From: Nostoc edaphicum CCNP1411
Lineage (GTDB): Bacteria; Cyanobacteriota; Cyanobacteriia; Cyanobacteriales; Nostocaceae
Reading direction: 5' to 3'
DNA length: 64,000 bases
Assembly: GCF_014023275.1 (NCBI RefSeq)
Contig: NZ_CP054698.1
Span: 5,541,001-5,605,000, forward strand
Positions 54,596-64,000 of the stretch are shown here, piece by piece (position 1 is the first letter of the stretch; every line of letters begins with the position of its first letter). The notes below the pieces were generated by a model. That model was not told the DNA's origin. It saw nothing but the letters and a program-made list of their open reading frames with translations, and made no database searches. A program made the translations under genes and the position numbers.

Positions 54596-57500
54596 ATGCT
54601 ACAAGACAAAGAATTAGAAATCCAGATGCAGTTTCTGGAAGAAGCAACAGATTACTTAAATACCTTAGAAGGGGTATTGTTGGAAATCGATACTAGTAAC
54701 CGTATCGATTTAGATAAAATCAATGCTGCACTCCGAGCTACTCATTCTATTAAAGGTGGCGCGGGGATGATGGGATTTAGATCGCTAAGTGATTTATCTC
54801 ACCGTCTGGAAGATTCCTTTAAAGTTTTAAAAACTAAAAAAAATTCTTTAGAAATTGATACTCAGTTGCAAAGTTTATTGCTATCTGGAGTTGACTGGCT
54901 GCGTCAGATTGTAGAATTACTTGCACAAGGGAATGTTGTTGAAGATCAGTGGTTAGCAACCTTTTGTTACCCAATTTTTGATGAGTTGCACGATCGCTTG
55001 GGCGACCCCACCCCAGAGGATGCCTCAACTATGCTATCCCCAGAAGATGGGCAAGACGTTATCCCTTTGCTATTTTCCACAGAAGTAGAAGAGTGTTTGC
55101 AGCGTCTAGAATCTGTATTGGCAAATAGTGAACAGCCTGGATTGCATGAAGAAATTGTGATCATGGCAGCTGAATTGGGTGGTTTGGGTGAAATGCTCCA
55201 GTTGCCAGCTTTTAGCAAGCTTTGTGAGTCAGTAACGCAGCACTTGGAAACTGTGAGTAGCGACGGGGAACGCATTTCCGAAATTGCCCAGTTAGCATTG
55301 CAAGCATGGCGGCGATCGCAAGCTTTGGTGCTGACGAATCAACTAGATAACTTACCTACAGAAATTCACTTGGGTGGTTCTACGCAATTCCCAGCACTAT
55401 TACCAGCAGAAATAATACCACAACTTCTTCCCACAGATGTCCTCGACACAGAAGTAGCGTCAACAGCTGTTTGGCAAGCAGAGATAACTCCAGAAACTTG
55501 GGTTAAAGATGAAGCAATCGCAGCTAATTTTACATTTGTGGATGCAGAATTTGCCGATGACGTAAATTCTGTCAATGTCACTGAACACAATACAATATTT
55601 GCCAGAGAAGATAATCCTCCAGATGCCAGATTTGCAGAAAACAAAGGAGAGCCAACGAAAGAACGAGAAAGTCATGAAAATAGCGTTCGAGTTCCTAGCA
55701 AACAACTAGAGCAAATTAATGATTTATTTGGCGAACTGATTGTTCAGCGAAATGGGTTAAACTCACAACTAGAAAGATTACGCAAACTCGTTCGTAACCT
55801 GAACCAGCGAGTCCAAGTTCTCGACCGAGAAAACCAGGAATTACGTATAGTCTCCGACAAAATTTCCACTCAAGCTGCTGGAGTGAGAGGGCGAGATGAA
55901 AATAGCCAGCAAACACAAAGTACAGACAGTGAATTTGATGCCTTAGAGATGGATCGCTATAACGATTTCAACCTGCGATCGCAGGAAGTTATGGAAACCA
56001 TTGTTCAGGTACAAGAAGTCACAACAGATGTGCAACTCAGTGTAGATGATACAGACCATATTGCTCGTAAACTCAACAAAACATCAAAACAGTTACAAAC
56101 CAAACTAAATCACATCAGAATGCGACCGTTGTCTGATTTAGTCGAACGTTTTCCTAGAGCTTTACGCGATTTAAATGTAGAGTATGGGAAAAATGTCCAG
56201 TTAAAAATTGAAGGTGGTAACACTTTAATTGAACGCAGCATTTTAGAAGCTTTAAACGAACCTTTAATGCATCTGTTAAGGAATGCTTTCGATCATGGTA
56301 TCGAAGACTCTGCCACGCGTCGCCTTTTGGGTAAACCAGAACAAGGATTGATTGAAATTACAGCCACTCACCGCGGTAATCGCACTCTCATTACTATCCG
56401 TGATGATGGTTGGGGCATTTCTCTGGAGAAAATTCGCACCCGCGCCCTAGCTATGGGACTGGATACTTCTCTACTCGCTAATGCTAGTGATGAAGAACTG
56501 TTATCACTAATTTTTGAACCAGGTTTTACCACCTCCGAGCAAGTGACAGCATTATCTGGTCGTGGTGTCGGTATGGATGTGGTTCGCAACAACCTTAAAC
56601 TAATTCGAGGAGATGTCAAAGTTGATACGGAACCAGGAGTTGGTACTACCTTCACCCTCTCATTACCGTTTACACTTTCCGTTGCGCGAGTTCTGCTGGT
56701 AGAAATCAACAAGATTCTATTAGCATTTCCTACAGATGTCATTTCAGAAATATCTTTACTCCAAGACGAGCGAGTTTTTGAAATGGCTGGTAGCGAAGTT
56801 TTAAATTGGCAAGGAACCATGCTGCCACTGATTCGCTTAACTCGTTATTTAGAGTTTAATTGCCTACGTTACGATAGCGCAGAGTTGGAAATTCCGGCAG
56901 CCATTAGTACTAACAGCGTGTTAGTAGTCAAAGGTAATAATCAGCCAGTAGCAATTCAAATAGATCGTTGCTGGGGTGAACAAGAAGTTGCGATTCGCCA
57001 AGTCGAGGGAAATATCCCCTTACCTGAAGGTTTTAGCAACTGCACAATTCTCGGTGATGGTCGAGTAGTGCCACTAGTTAATGTCAATGAATTGCTGTAT
57101 TGGATTGCTACAAATCGGAAGACACCGAGAGGCACTCAGTTACCATCAGTAAGGTTAAAAACACCGTTCCTAATATTTGACGAAGAGAAAATATCAGCAG
57201 CATCTATTAAGCAGAAAGGTACAATTTTAATCGTAGATGATTCGATTAATGTTCGCCGCTTTTTAGCTCTGACCCTTGAAAAAGGAGGCTATCAAGTAGA
57301 GCAAGCTAAAGATGGTCAAGATGCCTTAGAAAAACTCCATAGTGGATTGAGAGTGGAGGCAGTAATTTGTGATATTGAAATGCCTCGCCTTGATGGCTAT
57401 GGATTTTTAGGTAAGGTAAATTCAGACGTTGATACAAAAAATATTCCAGTTGCAATGCTGACTTCTCGTAGCAGCAATAAACATCGGCAACTAGCTATGC

Positions 57501-57607
57501 AATTAGGGGCGCGAGCTTATTTTTCTAAACCTTATAATGAGCAAGAGTTATTGCAAACCCTAGAGGAAATAATTCATCCTGTAGCAGAAAAGGTAGCTTC
57601 TAATTAA
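54596..57607 (+). CDS. hybrid CheA histidine kinase (Hpt-P3-HATPase-CheW-REC), 1003 aa
   Basis: Chemotaxis kinase. The Hpt domain has its phospho-His in ATHSIKGGAGMMG (about residue 50), and a second, degenerate Hpt-like helical region follows near 150-240. After an acidic linker come the P3/H-box dimerisation part, the HATPase domain (LMHLLRNAFDHGIED, DDGWGIS, GRGVGMDVV), a CheW domain (about 700-830) and a C-terminal receiver (ILIVDDSINVRR, ICDIEMPRLDGYG, MLTSRSS, FSKPYNE). This is the HmpE/PilL type. It is the last gene of the operon. Confidence 0.94.
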   Translation: MLQDKELEIQMQFLEEATDYLNTLEGVLLEIDTSNRIDLDKINAALRATHSIKGGAGMMGFRSLSDLSHRLEDSFKVLKTKKNSLEIDTQLQSLLLSGVDWLRQIVELLAQGNVVEDQWLATFCYPIFDELHDRLGDPTPEDASTMLSPEDGQDVIPLLFSTEVEECLQRLESVLANSEQPGLHEEIVIMAAELGGLGEMLQLPAFSKLCESVTQHLETVSSDGERISEIAQLALQAWRRSQALVLTNQLDNLPTEIHLGGSTQFPALLPAEIIPQLLPTDVLDTEVASTAVWQAEITPETWVKDEAIAANFTFVDAEFADDVNSVNVTEHNTIFAREDNPPDARFAENKGEPTKERESHENSVRVPSKQLEQINDLFGELIVQRNGLNSQLERLRKLVRNLNQRVQVLDRENQELRIVSDKISTQAAGVRGRDENSQQTQSTDSEFDALEMDRYNDFNLRSQEVMETIVQVQEVTTDVQLSVDDTDHIARKLNKTSKQLQTKLNHIRMRPLSDLVERFPRALRDLNVEYGKNVQLKIEGGNTLIERSILEALNEPLMHLLRNAFDHGIEDSATRRLLGKPEQGLIEITATHRGNRTLITIRDDGWGISLEKIRTRALAMGLDTSLLANASDEELLSLIFEPGFTTSEQVTALSGRGVGMDVVRNNLKLIRGDVKVDTEPGVGTTFTLSLPFTLSVARVLLVEINKILLAFPTDVISEISLLQDERVFEMAGSEVLNWQGTMLPLIRLTRYLEFNCLRYDSAELEIPAAISTNSVLVVKGNNQPVAIQIDRCWGEQEVAIRQVEGNIPLPEGFSNCTILGDGRVVPLVNVNELLYWIATNRKTPRGTQLPSVRLKTPFLIFDEEKISAASIKQKGTILIVDDSINVRRFLALTLEKGGYQVEQAKDGQDALEKLHSGLRVEAVICDIEMPRLDGYGFLGKVNSDVDTKNIPVAMLTSRSSNKHRQLAMQLGARAYFSKPYNEQELLQTLEEIIHPVAEKVASN

Positions 57608-57613
57608 TAATTC

Positions 57614-57713
57614 ATAATTTGAAACAAGAATGCGACAAACATACCATTTGTAGAGACGCGATTCATCGCGTCTTTACCCAAGGATGTGTTGCAATCATTA
57701 ATTGAATTGGTAT
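57614..57713 (+). repeat. 100-bp MITE-like element, copy C
   Basis: Left end ATAATTTGAAACAAGAATGC, central palindrome GAGACGCGATTCATCGCGTC, right end TTAATTGAATTGGTAT. Same orientation as the copy at 33254-33356, with a degenerate left end. It lies just after the CheA stop. The rest of the 57608-57946 gap has an AACCCGC / GCGGGTT hairpin (57753-57770) and another GAGACGCG fragment. Confidence 0.8.
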
Positions 57714-57946
57714 TAGTATCCTGGCGACTAGAAATCGCGGCTATACAGACAAAACCCGCCTGTGCGGGTTAAAGGCTACTGGCAAAATTTTTGGTTTTTG
57801 AGACGCGATAAATCGCCGTCTCTACAATTGTTTTGGTTTTATCTGAACTGTATTTATTGATATCACTAATAATCGCCTAGCTTTTTCGTGATACTATTCG
57901 TGTCAATTGAAATAATCTCTACATCAACTCAATTTGTAGTGAATTT

Positions 57947-60900
57947 ATGGTAACTGTAACACTGACGGCTGTTGCTACTGCGATCGCAACTACACTTTGG
58001 ACTAAAGCACAAGAGAAAATCGGCGAAAACATTGGTGATGCTGCATGGGCACTAGGTGGCAAGTTAATCGAATTACTCCGCCAAAAGAATAAGTCGCCAT
58101 TACTCACCAGCGCTATAGAGGGAGATGAACCGCAGCGATTAGATTATGGTCAAGCAGTGCTGGAACTGAAAGCAGCAGCAGACGCAGACCCAGAAATTGC
58201 TCAAGCTGTTGTGGATGTGGAAACAGCAGTTAACAATGACCAGTCTGAGACTGCCAAGGAAATTAAAAATAAAGCAGCAGAAATCCAGTCTCAGCCCTCA
58301 GTAGTCAACAACTTTGCAAAGTTAGCAGAGGAGATAAAAGCAGAGAAAGGTGCAATGGTTGCCCAACAAATCAACATTGAGAAACAGACTAATACTTACA
58401 ACTGACTACAGTCGTCTCAAGGGGAGGATGGGACAAAGTTAACTCCTAATGACTGGCGTAAAGTCTGCCGTGAAATGCTAGCAGAACGGCGAAAGCTGAC
58501 TACAAATCCTCTGACATCAACTGAAGGAGTCGCCCTACAAGTTGATGATGTTTACGTACCACTGGGATTAGTTGAGCGCAAAAAACAATCTAAACGTCAG
58601 GGTGATGTTTCTCCAGAACAGGGGTCAGAACTGTACAAGGAGACAGAAATCACTAAAACGTTTGAGCATGATGCTTTTCTTGAAGAAGTTCTCAAACAGA
58701 AGAACACGCCTAAAAGTCAAGGTAAGCGGATTGCGATTATTGGCGAACCAGGAGCAGGAAAGACAACACTTTTACAGCAGATTGCTGATTGGGTATCTCG
58801 TGAGATTCACCAGTCAATTGTCATTTGGGTATCTTTAGCAGATTTGCGAGAAAAGGAACTCAAATCTTATCTGTTTGAGACTTGGTTGACTCAGGTTGCT
58901 GAGAAAAAAGGGAAAGCTGAAGCCACTAAGCAACTGAAGGATAATTTTGTTGCTTTATTTAAGCAAAATAATGTGTGGTTACTGCTAGATGGGTTAGATG
59001 AAATGTCCGCATCTAATCCTCTAACAGAAATTGCACGGCAATTTCGTGAAGGAGGGTTAATTTCTCAAGCACGAATTGTGCTAACTTGTCGCGTTAATTT
59101 GTGGGATGGCAGCATTAATGCACTTGATGATTTTGATACCTATCGCAGTTTAGATTTTTCTTATCCACAACAGGTAGAAAGATTTATTGACAAATGGTTC
59201 GCTGCTATCCCCGAAATTGGGAAGCAGTTATGCACTGCCCTGAAAAAATCAGGTAAGGAACGGATTCAGGATTTAGTGAAAAATCCTCTGCGGTTGACGC
59301 TGCTGTGCTTGAATTGGCAATCAGGAGATGGAAAATTACCGGATACTCAAGCGGGACTTTATCAGCAATTTGTTGATGACTTCTACAAGTGGAAAAAAGA
59401 AGAATTTGCTACAAACTCTCACCAGCGTCAGCAACTCAATATCAAATTGGGGGAATTAGCTAAAGAAGCAATAGACAAAGAAGCAACCCGTTTTCGCTTG
59501 CGGGAGGATTTTGTTAATCACTTTTTGGGATATGTTGATGATGAAAATTCGCTGCTGAAATTGGCACTAAAGTTAGGCTGGGTAAACTGTGTAGGGATAG
59601 ATACAAATAGAAAACCTGTTTACTCTTTCTTTCATGCCTCATTTCAAGAGTATTTTGCTGCTACAGCAATTGATGATTGGCATTTCTTTCTCGATCATGT
59701 TCCCAAAAATCCCAGCCAAGGGACTTATCGCATCTTTGATCCGCAATGGAAACAAACAATATTACTTTGGTTGGGGCGAGAAGAAGAAAACCTCAAAGAT
59801 AAAAAGCAACAATTTGTTGATGCTTTGGTCAACTTTAAAGATGGATGTGATAAGGGTAATAGAGAAAATGTAGATAAAGGATTTTATGAATATCGCGCCT
59901 ATTTTTTAGCCGCGGCAGGAATTGCAGAGTTTAGAGGTTATTCTAGAGCTGATGAAATACTAGCGCAAATTGTCAAGTCAGGCTTTGGTTATTTTAATAT
60001 CAATAAACAGGAGTGGACTGAATTTATTGATCCAATTCAAGAGGAAACTAGGTCTGTATTGCAACAAACAGACCGTACAAAAGCGATCTCCACCTTGGTG
60101 CAACTGCTGCAATCAACTAATGTGTCTGACTTCACCCGTAGGCTGGCAGCATATAGTTTAGAGGAAATCGACCCTGGCAATGAAATTGCGATCTCCGCCT
60201 TGGTGCAACTGCTGCAATCAACTAATGTGTCTGACTCCACCCGTAGGCAGGCAGCAGAAAGCTTAGGGAAAATCCGCACAGACAATGAAATTGCGATCAC
60301 TGCCTTGGTACAACTGCTGCAATCAACTAATCTGGATGACTCTATCCGTAAGCTGGCAGCAGATAGCTTAGGGGGAATCGACCCTGGCAATGAAATTGCG
60401 ATCGCCGCCTTGGCGCAACTACTGCAATCAACTAATCTGGATGATGAGACTCGTTGGCAGGCAGCAGAAAGCTTAGGAAAAATCGGTATGGGCAATGAAA
60501 AAGCGATCGCTGCTTTGGTGCGACTGCTGCAATCAATAAATGTGGACGATAACACTCGTAGGCAGATAGCACAGAGCTTAAGACAAATTGGCACTGGCAA
60601 TCCAGAAGTGATTACAGCTTTGGTACAACTGCTGCAATCCCCAGATGTGGATGATAACACCCGTATTCAGACGATATCTAGCTTAGGAAAAATCGGTACA
60701 GACAATGAAATTGCGATCGCCGCTTTAGTGCAAATACTGCAATCAAATCACCTAGATGACTCCATCCTATGGCCAGCGGCATTGAGCTTAGGGATGATTG
60801 CCACAGGCAATAAAAAAGCGATTGCTGCTTTGATGCAACTGCTGCAATCAAATGATGTAAATGACTTTACCCGTAGCCAAGCTGCATCTAGCTTAGGGCA

Positions 60901-61732
60901 CATAGACCCTGGCAATGAAATTGCGATCACCGCCTTGGTGCAACTGCTGCAATCAACCACTGTAGATCACACCCGTTTGCAGGCAGCACAAACTTTAGGG
61001 CACATAGACCCTGGCAATGAAATTGCAATCGCTACCTTGGTGCAGCTGCTGCAATCAACTAATGTGGATAACTCTACTCGTACACAGGCAACATCAAGCT
61101 TAAGGCAAATCGACCCAGGCAATAAAATTGCGATCATTGCCTTGGTGCAACTGTTGCAATCAGAAAATGTTGATGAGTCTACCCGTTGGCAGGCAGCAGA
61201 AAGCTTAGGGCAAATTGGCACAGGCAATGAAATTGCGATCACTGCCTTGGTACAACTACTGCAATCAACTGATTTACATGACTCCACCCGTTGGCAGGCA
61301 GTATCAAGCTTAGGGCAAATCGGTACAAGCAATAAATTTGCGATTACTGCATTGGTGCAATTGCTGCACTCCCAAGATGTGGATGACGATACACTTTGCC
61401 AGACAGCATTAAGCTTATGGGAAATCGATACTGGTAATGAAAATGCGATTGCTGCCTTGATGCATCTGCTTCAATCAAGTAATGTGTCTGACTTCAACCG
61501 TAAACACGCAGCATTCAGCTTAGGAAAAATTTTACAGAATAATAAGGATCGCTTTGAGGCAGTTAAAGCTTTAAGTGGTTATTGGCGATTGAATAATAAT
61601 TATTACTACTATTTAGCCTGGGAATGCTCCCAGAATATGACTTACCCCGATTTTTATCAAGCTTGGCATCAGCATAACTTTGCAACTCGTGCGATGCGAA
61701 GCTTAAAGAAAATCCTCTTCACAAGAATTTGA
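57947..61732 (+). pseudogene. NACHT-HEAT (NLR-like) protein with one in-frame TGA after codon 152
   Basis: Two open stretches (57947-58405 and 58475-61732) are in the same frame, separated by one TGA at 58403. Part 1 is 152 aa: an N-terminal hydrophobic segment (LTAVATAIATTLWTKAQEKI) and helical, acidic sequence. Part 2 has the NACHT ATPase (Walker A GEPGAGKTTLLQQIA, Walker B LLLDGLDEMS), winged-helix-like parts and about 14 HEAT-like repeats of 35 residues. Between them the frame reads LTPNDWRKVCREML, a block that usually belongs to the NACHT protein N-terminus. So this is either a nonsense mutant, a readthrough gene, or two proteins by reinitiation at ATG 58475. Such NACHT ATPases are known as antiphage sensors in bacteria. 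Confidence 0.82.
60075..61510 (+). repeat. 105-bp tandem repeats encoding HEAT units in the NACHT protein
   Basis: About 14 units beginning ALVQLLQSTNV or similar, each 35 codons. Consecutive units keep the same nucleotide blocks (TGGTGCAACTGCTGCAATCA, GCAGGCAGCA, GGCAATGAAATTGCGATC), which implies recent duplication or gene conversion. The variable positions lie just after ACCCGT and around LDDS/VSDS. Confidence 0.85.
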
Positions 61733-62421
61733 GCAATTTCCCAGCAGCAACGTTACAAATGAAATTCCCGTGATAACAATAGCTTGTTCACTCGTTACGA
61801 ACACAAAAGCCATCGTTAGGAATAAAGTTGTTGTCTTTATTACAACCTATTTCGTTACCAACACAACCTGTTTCGTTACTATCACAACCTGTTTTGTTAC
61901 TATTACAACCTGTTTTGTTACTATCACAACCTGTTTTGTTACTAACGCAACCTGTTTCGTTACTAACACAACGTGTTTTGTTACTAACACAACCTGTTTC
62001 GTTACCAAAGCTTATCTATTTGTGGCAAATGCTTATGCGATCGTTACCACAGCTTAAGCAAAACTTATATATACAAATCCTATACTATTACCAGCACAAC
62101 TCAGATTTACGAAAGGTTGGTACGGTGCGATGATCGGAAATACTATACCTGTATCTCAAGTGTGGAAAGGTATTGATGCCGAGTAAACCACCTTTGATTC
62201 AAGTCAAAGTTATGAATATGCGATCGCTATTCGCTGCATATTGAAGCATTTCTAGCGATACGGGCAATATTTCACAGCCTTTTGAAAATTATTCAATTAC
62301 ATTTTGAATCTGTTAATTATTAAAACCCGCTTTGCAAATTAAATTTAAACATTATGATGTATCTATGTAATTGTACAAGTAACTTTTTTATTCTTTGACA
62401 AATTAATACCGGGAGTTTTAA
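61733..62421. other. gene-free stretch dominated by a 21-bp repeat array
   Basis: After the NACHT stop the first 320 bp are the array annotated below. The rest (about 62060-62421) is AT-rich, with a HIP1 site at about 62220 and the leader of the PEP-CTERM gene. Confidence 0.5.
61770..62057. repeat. 21-bp tandem repeat array
   Basis: About 13 degenerate units of the form CCTGTTTCGTTACTAACACAA. The central seven are nearly identical, and the outer units are more diverged. Since 21 is a multiple of three, more than one frame stays open, so the frame alone is not evidence of coding. If translated on the plus strand from GTG 61770 it would give heptapeptides such as CFVTNTT; on the minus strand GCVSNET. 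I see no ribosome binding site. Confidence 0.8.
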
Positions 62422-63225
62422 GTGATAAAAAACAATAGAAAAAAGGCTGTCGCTCAAGCTATTTCCACAGCCGTTGCTTTGGGCTGGGTAATAATGCAAG
62501 TGGAATCAGCACGGGCTGCTACCTTGACGGTTAACAATCTCAATGACAGTGGCGTTGGCTCATTGCGAGATACGATCAACATTGCAACTAGCAATGACGT
62601 AGTAGAGTTCTTATTGGGCAGTAATCCTAGTACAATTACCCTGACGAGTGGGGCACTTGCGATCGCTAAAAATCTTACTATTAATGGCCCAGGTGCTAAC
62701 TTACTTACCATCAGTGGCAATAATCAATTCCCCGTGTTTGATATTAACGCCGCCGATGTTACACTTTCTGGGCTTGCGATCGCTGGTAATATCAATGCTT
62801 ACAATTCTAGTAGCGTAACGTTTACCAATAGTACTGTTAGCGGCGACAATGTGAAGATAGATAACAGTACTGGTAACGTAACATTTATCAATAGCACTAT
62901 CAACGGCAATAATGGGCAGATTAATGCTAATGAACTGACTTTCATAAATGATAGTAATGTAACAGTTACACATAACGGCGGCAATTCTGGGACAATTGGC
63001 AGTGCCGGCAATCTTTTAGTAGAAGGAGGTAGCATTATCATTGACAATTCTGGGGAAATGAACGCTGGTAGTAATAATGGAGGCGAGATAACTATTACAC
63101 CTGTTTCTCTTATAGTGACAACAAGAGTACCCGAACCAAGTGCGATCGCTGGTACTATACTTGCTTGTAGTCTGGCTTGGCTGGCGAAGAGAAAGCAAGC
63201 AGCATTTTGCAAGGCGAAGGTATAA
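62422..63225 (+). CDS. PEP-CTERM sorted secreted protein, 267 aa
   Basis: An N-terminal signal peptide (KKAVAQAISTAVALGWVIMQ) is followed by a threonine-, asparagine- and glycine-rich beta-helix-like body (LTVNNLNDSGVGSLRDTI, repeated NSTxxG segments). The C-terminus has the VPEPSAIAG motif, a hydrophobic helix and basic KRKQ tail, the PEP-CTERM sorting signal handled by exosortase. The start is GTG with GGGAG six bases upstream. An outer-surface or matrix role is likely; the family member is unidentified. Confidence 0.88.
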   Translation: MIKNNRKKAVAQAISTAVALGWVIMQVESARAATLTVNNLNDSGVGSLRDTINIATSNDVVEFLLGSNPSTITLTSGALAIAKNLTINGPGANLLTISGNNQFPVFDINAADVTLSGLAIAGNINAYNSSSVTFTNSTVSGDNVKIDNSTGNVTFINSTINGNNGQINANELTFINDSNVTVTHNGGNSGTIGSAGNLLVEGGSIIIDNSGEMNAGSNNGGEITITPVSLIVTTRVPEPSAIAGTILACSLAWLAKRKQAAFCKAKV

Positions 63226-63263
63226 TTACGTATTAAAAAAATTCGCAAATAGTTTAAATAGTC

Positions 63264-63290
63264 AGCCCGCACAAGCGGGCTAATTATTTT
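63264..63290 (+). terminator. Rho-independent terminator of the PEP-CTERM gene
   Basis: Stem AGCCCGC / GCGGGCT with loop ACAA, followed by AATTATTTT. It lies about 40 bp after the stop codon. Confidence 0.75.
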
Positions 63291-63304
63291 ATGGGCAATT
63301 AATT

Positions 63305-64000
63305 AAACTCAACGAGGTTGTCACCAACCCCGTTGGTCTTCAAAACCGTGCGTGAGACTTTCACCTCACACGGCTCCTCAATGGTTTGGTGCTTGTCACG
63401 CATACCTCATTACCCATTTATCCTTGACTTTTTCAAGTATTCTGGTGGGCTTAGGCTCGGCACTATTGCAGCCGGATTTTATGCCAGGACTACCATCGTT
63501 GGCAGTTTTTGTATCGTGGCAATGTCTGTGTAGAAGTTGCAAATTATCGTAAATATCCTTACCACCTTGCGATTTAGGGATTTTATGGTCAACTTCTAGC
63601 ACATCGCTTTCGCGGAAAAACATTTCGCAGTGGGTACACTTCCCTTTTTGCTTTTTCAGGAGTTTTGAAGTCCTATTTGGCATTTCGGGGTTTTTACCCA
63701 TTCTTGTACTCCAATAAACCAGATTTCCGTCGTATGGTGACGATTCGCCTTTAACTTTCACATGACGTACTATTGGAGTGTCGGCATGTTTTAGTAACCG
63801 AGTTGGGGTTAAACCTTCCTTCCTGGTTGCGAATATCCAGTTATCACCGCCTATAGACTGCCAATACCTTTTTGACACCCATCCCCAGTTCTTTTTGGGG
63901 TGGCGGTGTTTTGCCCAGGCATATAACTTTTGGTACGTGAGGTCATCGATATCTGAGTAAGCTACCTTACTTACCACAGTCGCGTAGTAGTTTGCCCATC
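63305..64000 (-). mobile_element. group II intron, 3' part, running out of the window
   Basis: On the minus strand domain V is read at about 63380-63344: GAGCCGTGTGAGGTGAAAGT and then CTCACGCACGGTT, the conserved catalytic hairpin. A domain VI stem (CAACGGGGTT / AACCTCGTTG) follows. The 3' splice site would be near 63305. The upstream part encodes the intron protein. The 5' end lies beyond 64000. Confidence 0.85.
63396..64000 (-). CDS. group II intron-encoded maturase/endonuclease, C-terminal part
   Basis: The frame is open to the right edge: WANYYATVVSKVAYSDIDDL, the maturase X domain with LYAWAKHRHPKKNWGWVSKR, then the HNH endonuclease domain (CTHCEMFFRESDVLEVDHKI and LQLLHRHCHDTKT). The reverse transcriptase palm is outside the window. 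The internal GTG at 63977 is not the true start. It mobilises the intron by retrohoming. Confidence 0.9.
   Translation of the reverse strand, partial: WANYYATVVSKVAYSDIDDLTYQKLYAWAKHRHPKKNWGWVSKRYWQSIGGDNWIFATRKEGLTPTRLLKHADTPIVRHVKVKGESSPYDGNLVYWSTRMGKNPEMPNRTSKLLKKQKGKCTHCEMFFRESDVLEVDHKIPKSQGGKDIYDNLQLLHRHCHDTKTANDGSPGIKSGCNSAEPKPTRILEKVKDKWVMRYA

Noticed and set aside
60037..61332. Three minus-strand open frames opposite the HEAT repeats
   Set aside because: They are mirror images of the 105-bp repeat and encode the same unit over and over; the plus strand has the coherent protein.
61770..62057. Array as a CRISPR locus
   Set aside because: Units are contiguous 21-mers without unique spacers, and no cas gene is nearby. 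The heptamer arrays fail for the same reason.
61770..62133. Two overlapping repeat-encoded small proteins
   Set aside because: Open frames follow from a repeat length divisible by three; no ribosome binding site or conserved domain.
63396..64000. Reverse-transcriptase-like gene as the missing DGR enzyme
   Set aside because: It carries a maturase X domain, an HNH domain and a group II intron domain V, none of which belong to DGR reverse transcriptases.

Overview
The window reads as chromosomal DNA of a filamentous, heterocyst-forming cyanobacterium of the Nostoc group. Supporting signs are oxygenic photosynthesis genes (psbN, psbH), the cyanobacterial NDH-1 cluster ndhA-I-G-E, frequent GCGATCGC (HIP1) octamers, many short tandem arrays of 7-bp units (STRR type) between genes, a PatA-type chemotaxis operon of the kind that drives hormogonium motility, an orthocaspase, a NACHT ATPase and a PEP-CTERM protein.

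Layout. 1-16.4 kb is mostly housekeeping: a partial acyltransferase, a GH38 alpha-mannosidase, psbN/psbH, tatA, pth, rpsU, a stomatin-like protein, folP, tpiA, a DUF697-type GTPase, and a membrane protein with an HNH-like motif. 16.7-20.8 kb is a three-gene phosphorelay (CHASE3-PAS-PAS kinase, Rcp1-type regulator, receiver-kinase). 21-27.7 kb holds a DUF4079-like membrane protein, a PilZ-containing cellulose-synthase-like enzyme and two tandem GT39-type glycosyltransferases. 28.0-29.4 kb is a decayed IS701-type element. 29.5-33 kb has a Cache-HAMP-GGDEF-EAL protein and a GNAT/OlsB-like acyltransferase. 33.5-43.8 kb is core metabolism: nadK with the ndh genes, gltA, sixA, a DHH phosphoesterase, an HNH nuclease and alr, followed by tRNA-Leu(UAG).

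44.4-48.4 kb is the most striking accessory region. It is an orthocaspase-FGE gene cut in two by an IS4-type element. Removing the element and one copy of its 9-bp target duplication restores a 624-codon frame. The C-terminal FGE domain ends in a run of NNC codons that looks like the variable region of a diversity-generating retroelement (DGR); no DGR reverse transcriptase or template repeat was seen here. A divergent small protein next to it resembles conflict-system adaptor proteins. 49-57.6 kb is a chemotaxis operon (PATAN-REC, CheY, CheW, MCP, hybrid CheA) into which a four-helix-bundle (S23/Avd-like) gene flanked by heptamer arrays has been placed. 57.9-61.7 kb encodes a NACHT-HEAT NLR-like protein whose N-terminal 152 codons are separated from the ATPase by one in-frame TGA. 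The right edge has a 21-bp repeat array, a PEP-CTERM protein and the 3' part of a group II intron.

Repeats are unusually informative: heptamer arrays, several MITE-like families with two or three copies each, and copies of such sequences inserted in frame in the alpha-mannosidase and a histidine kinase. All functional calls rest on motif recognition by eye; no database search was run.
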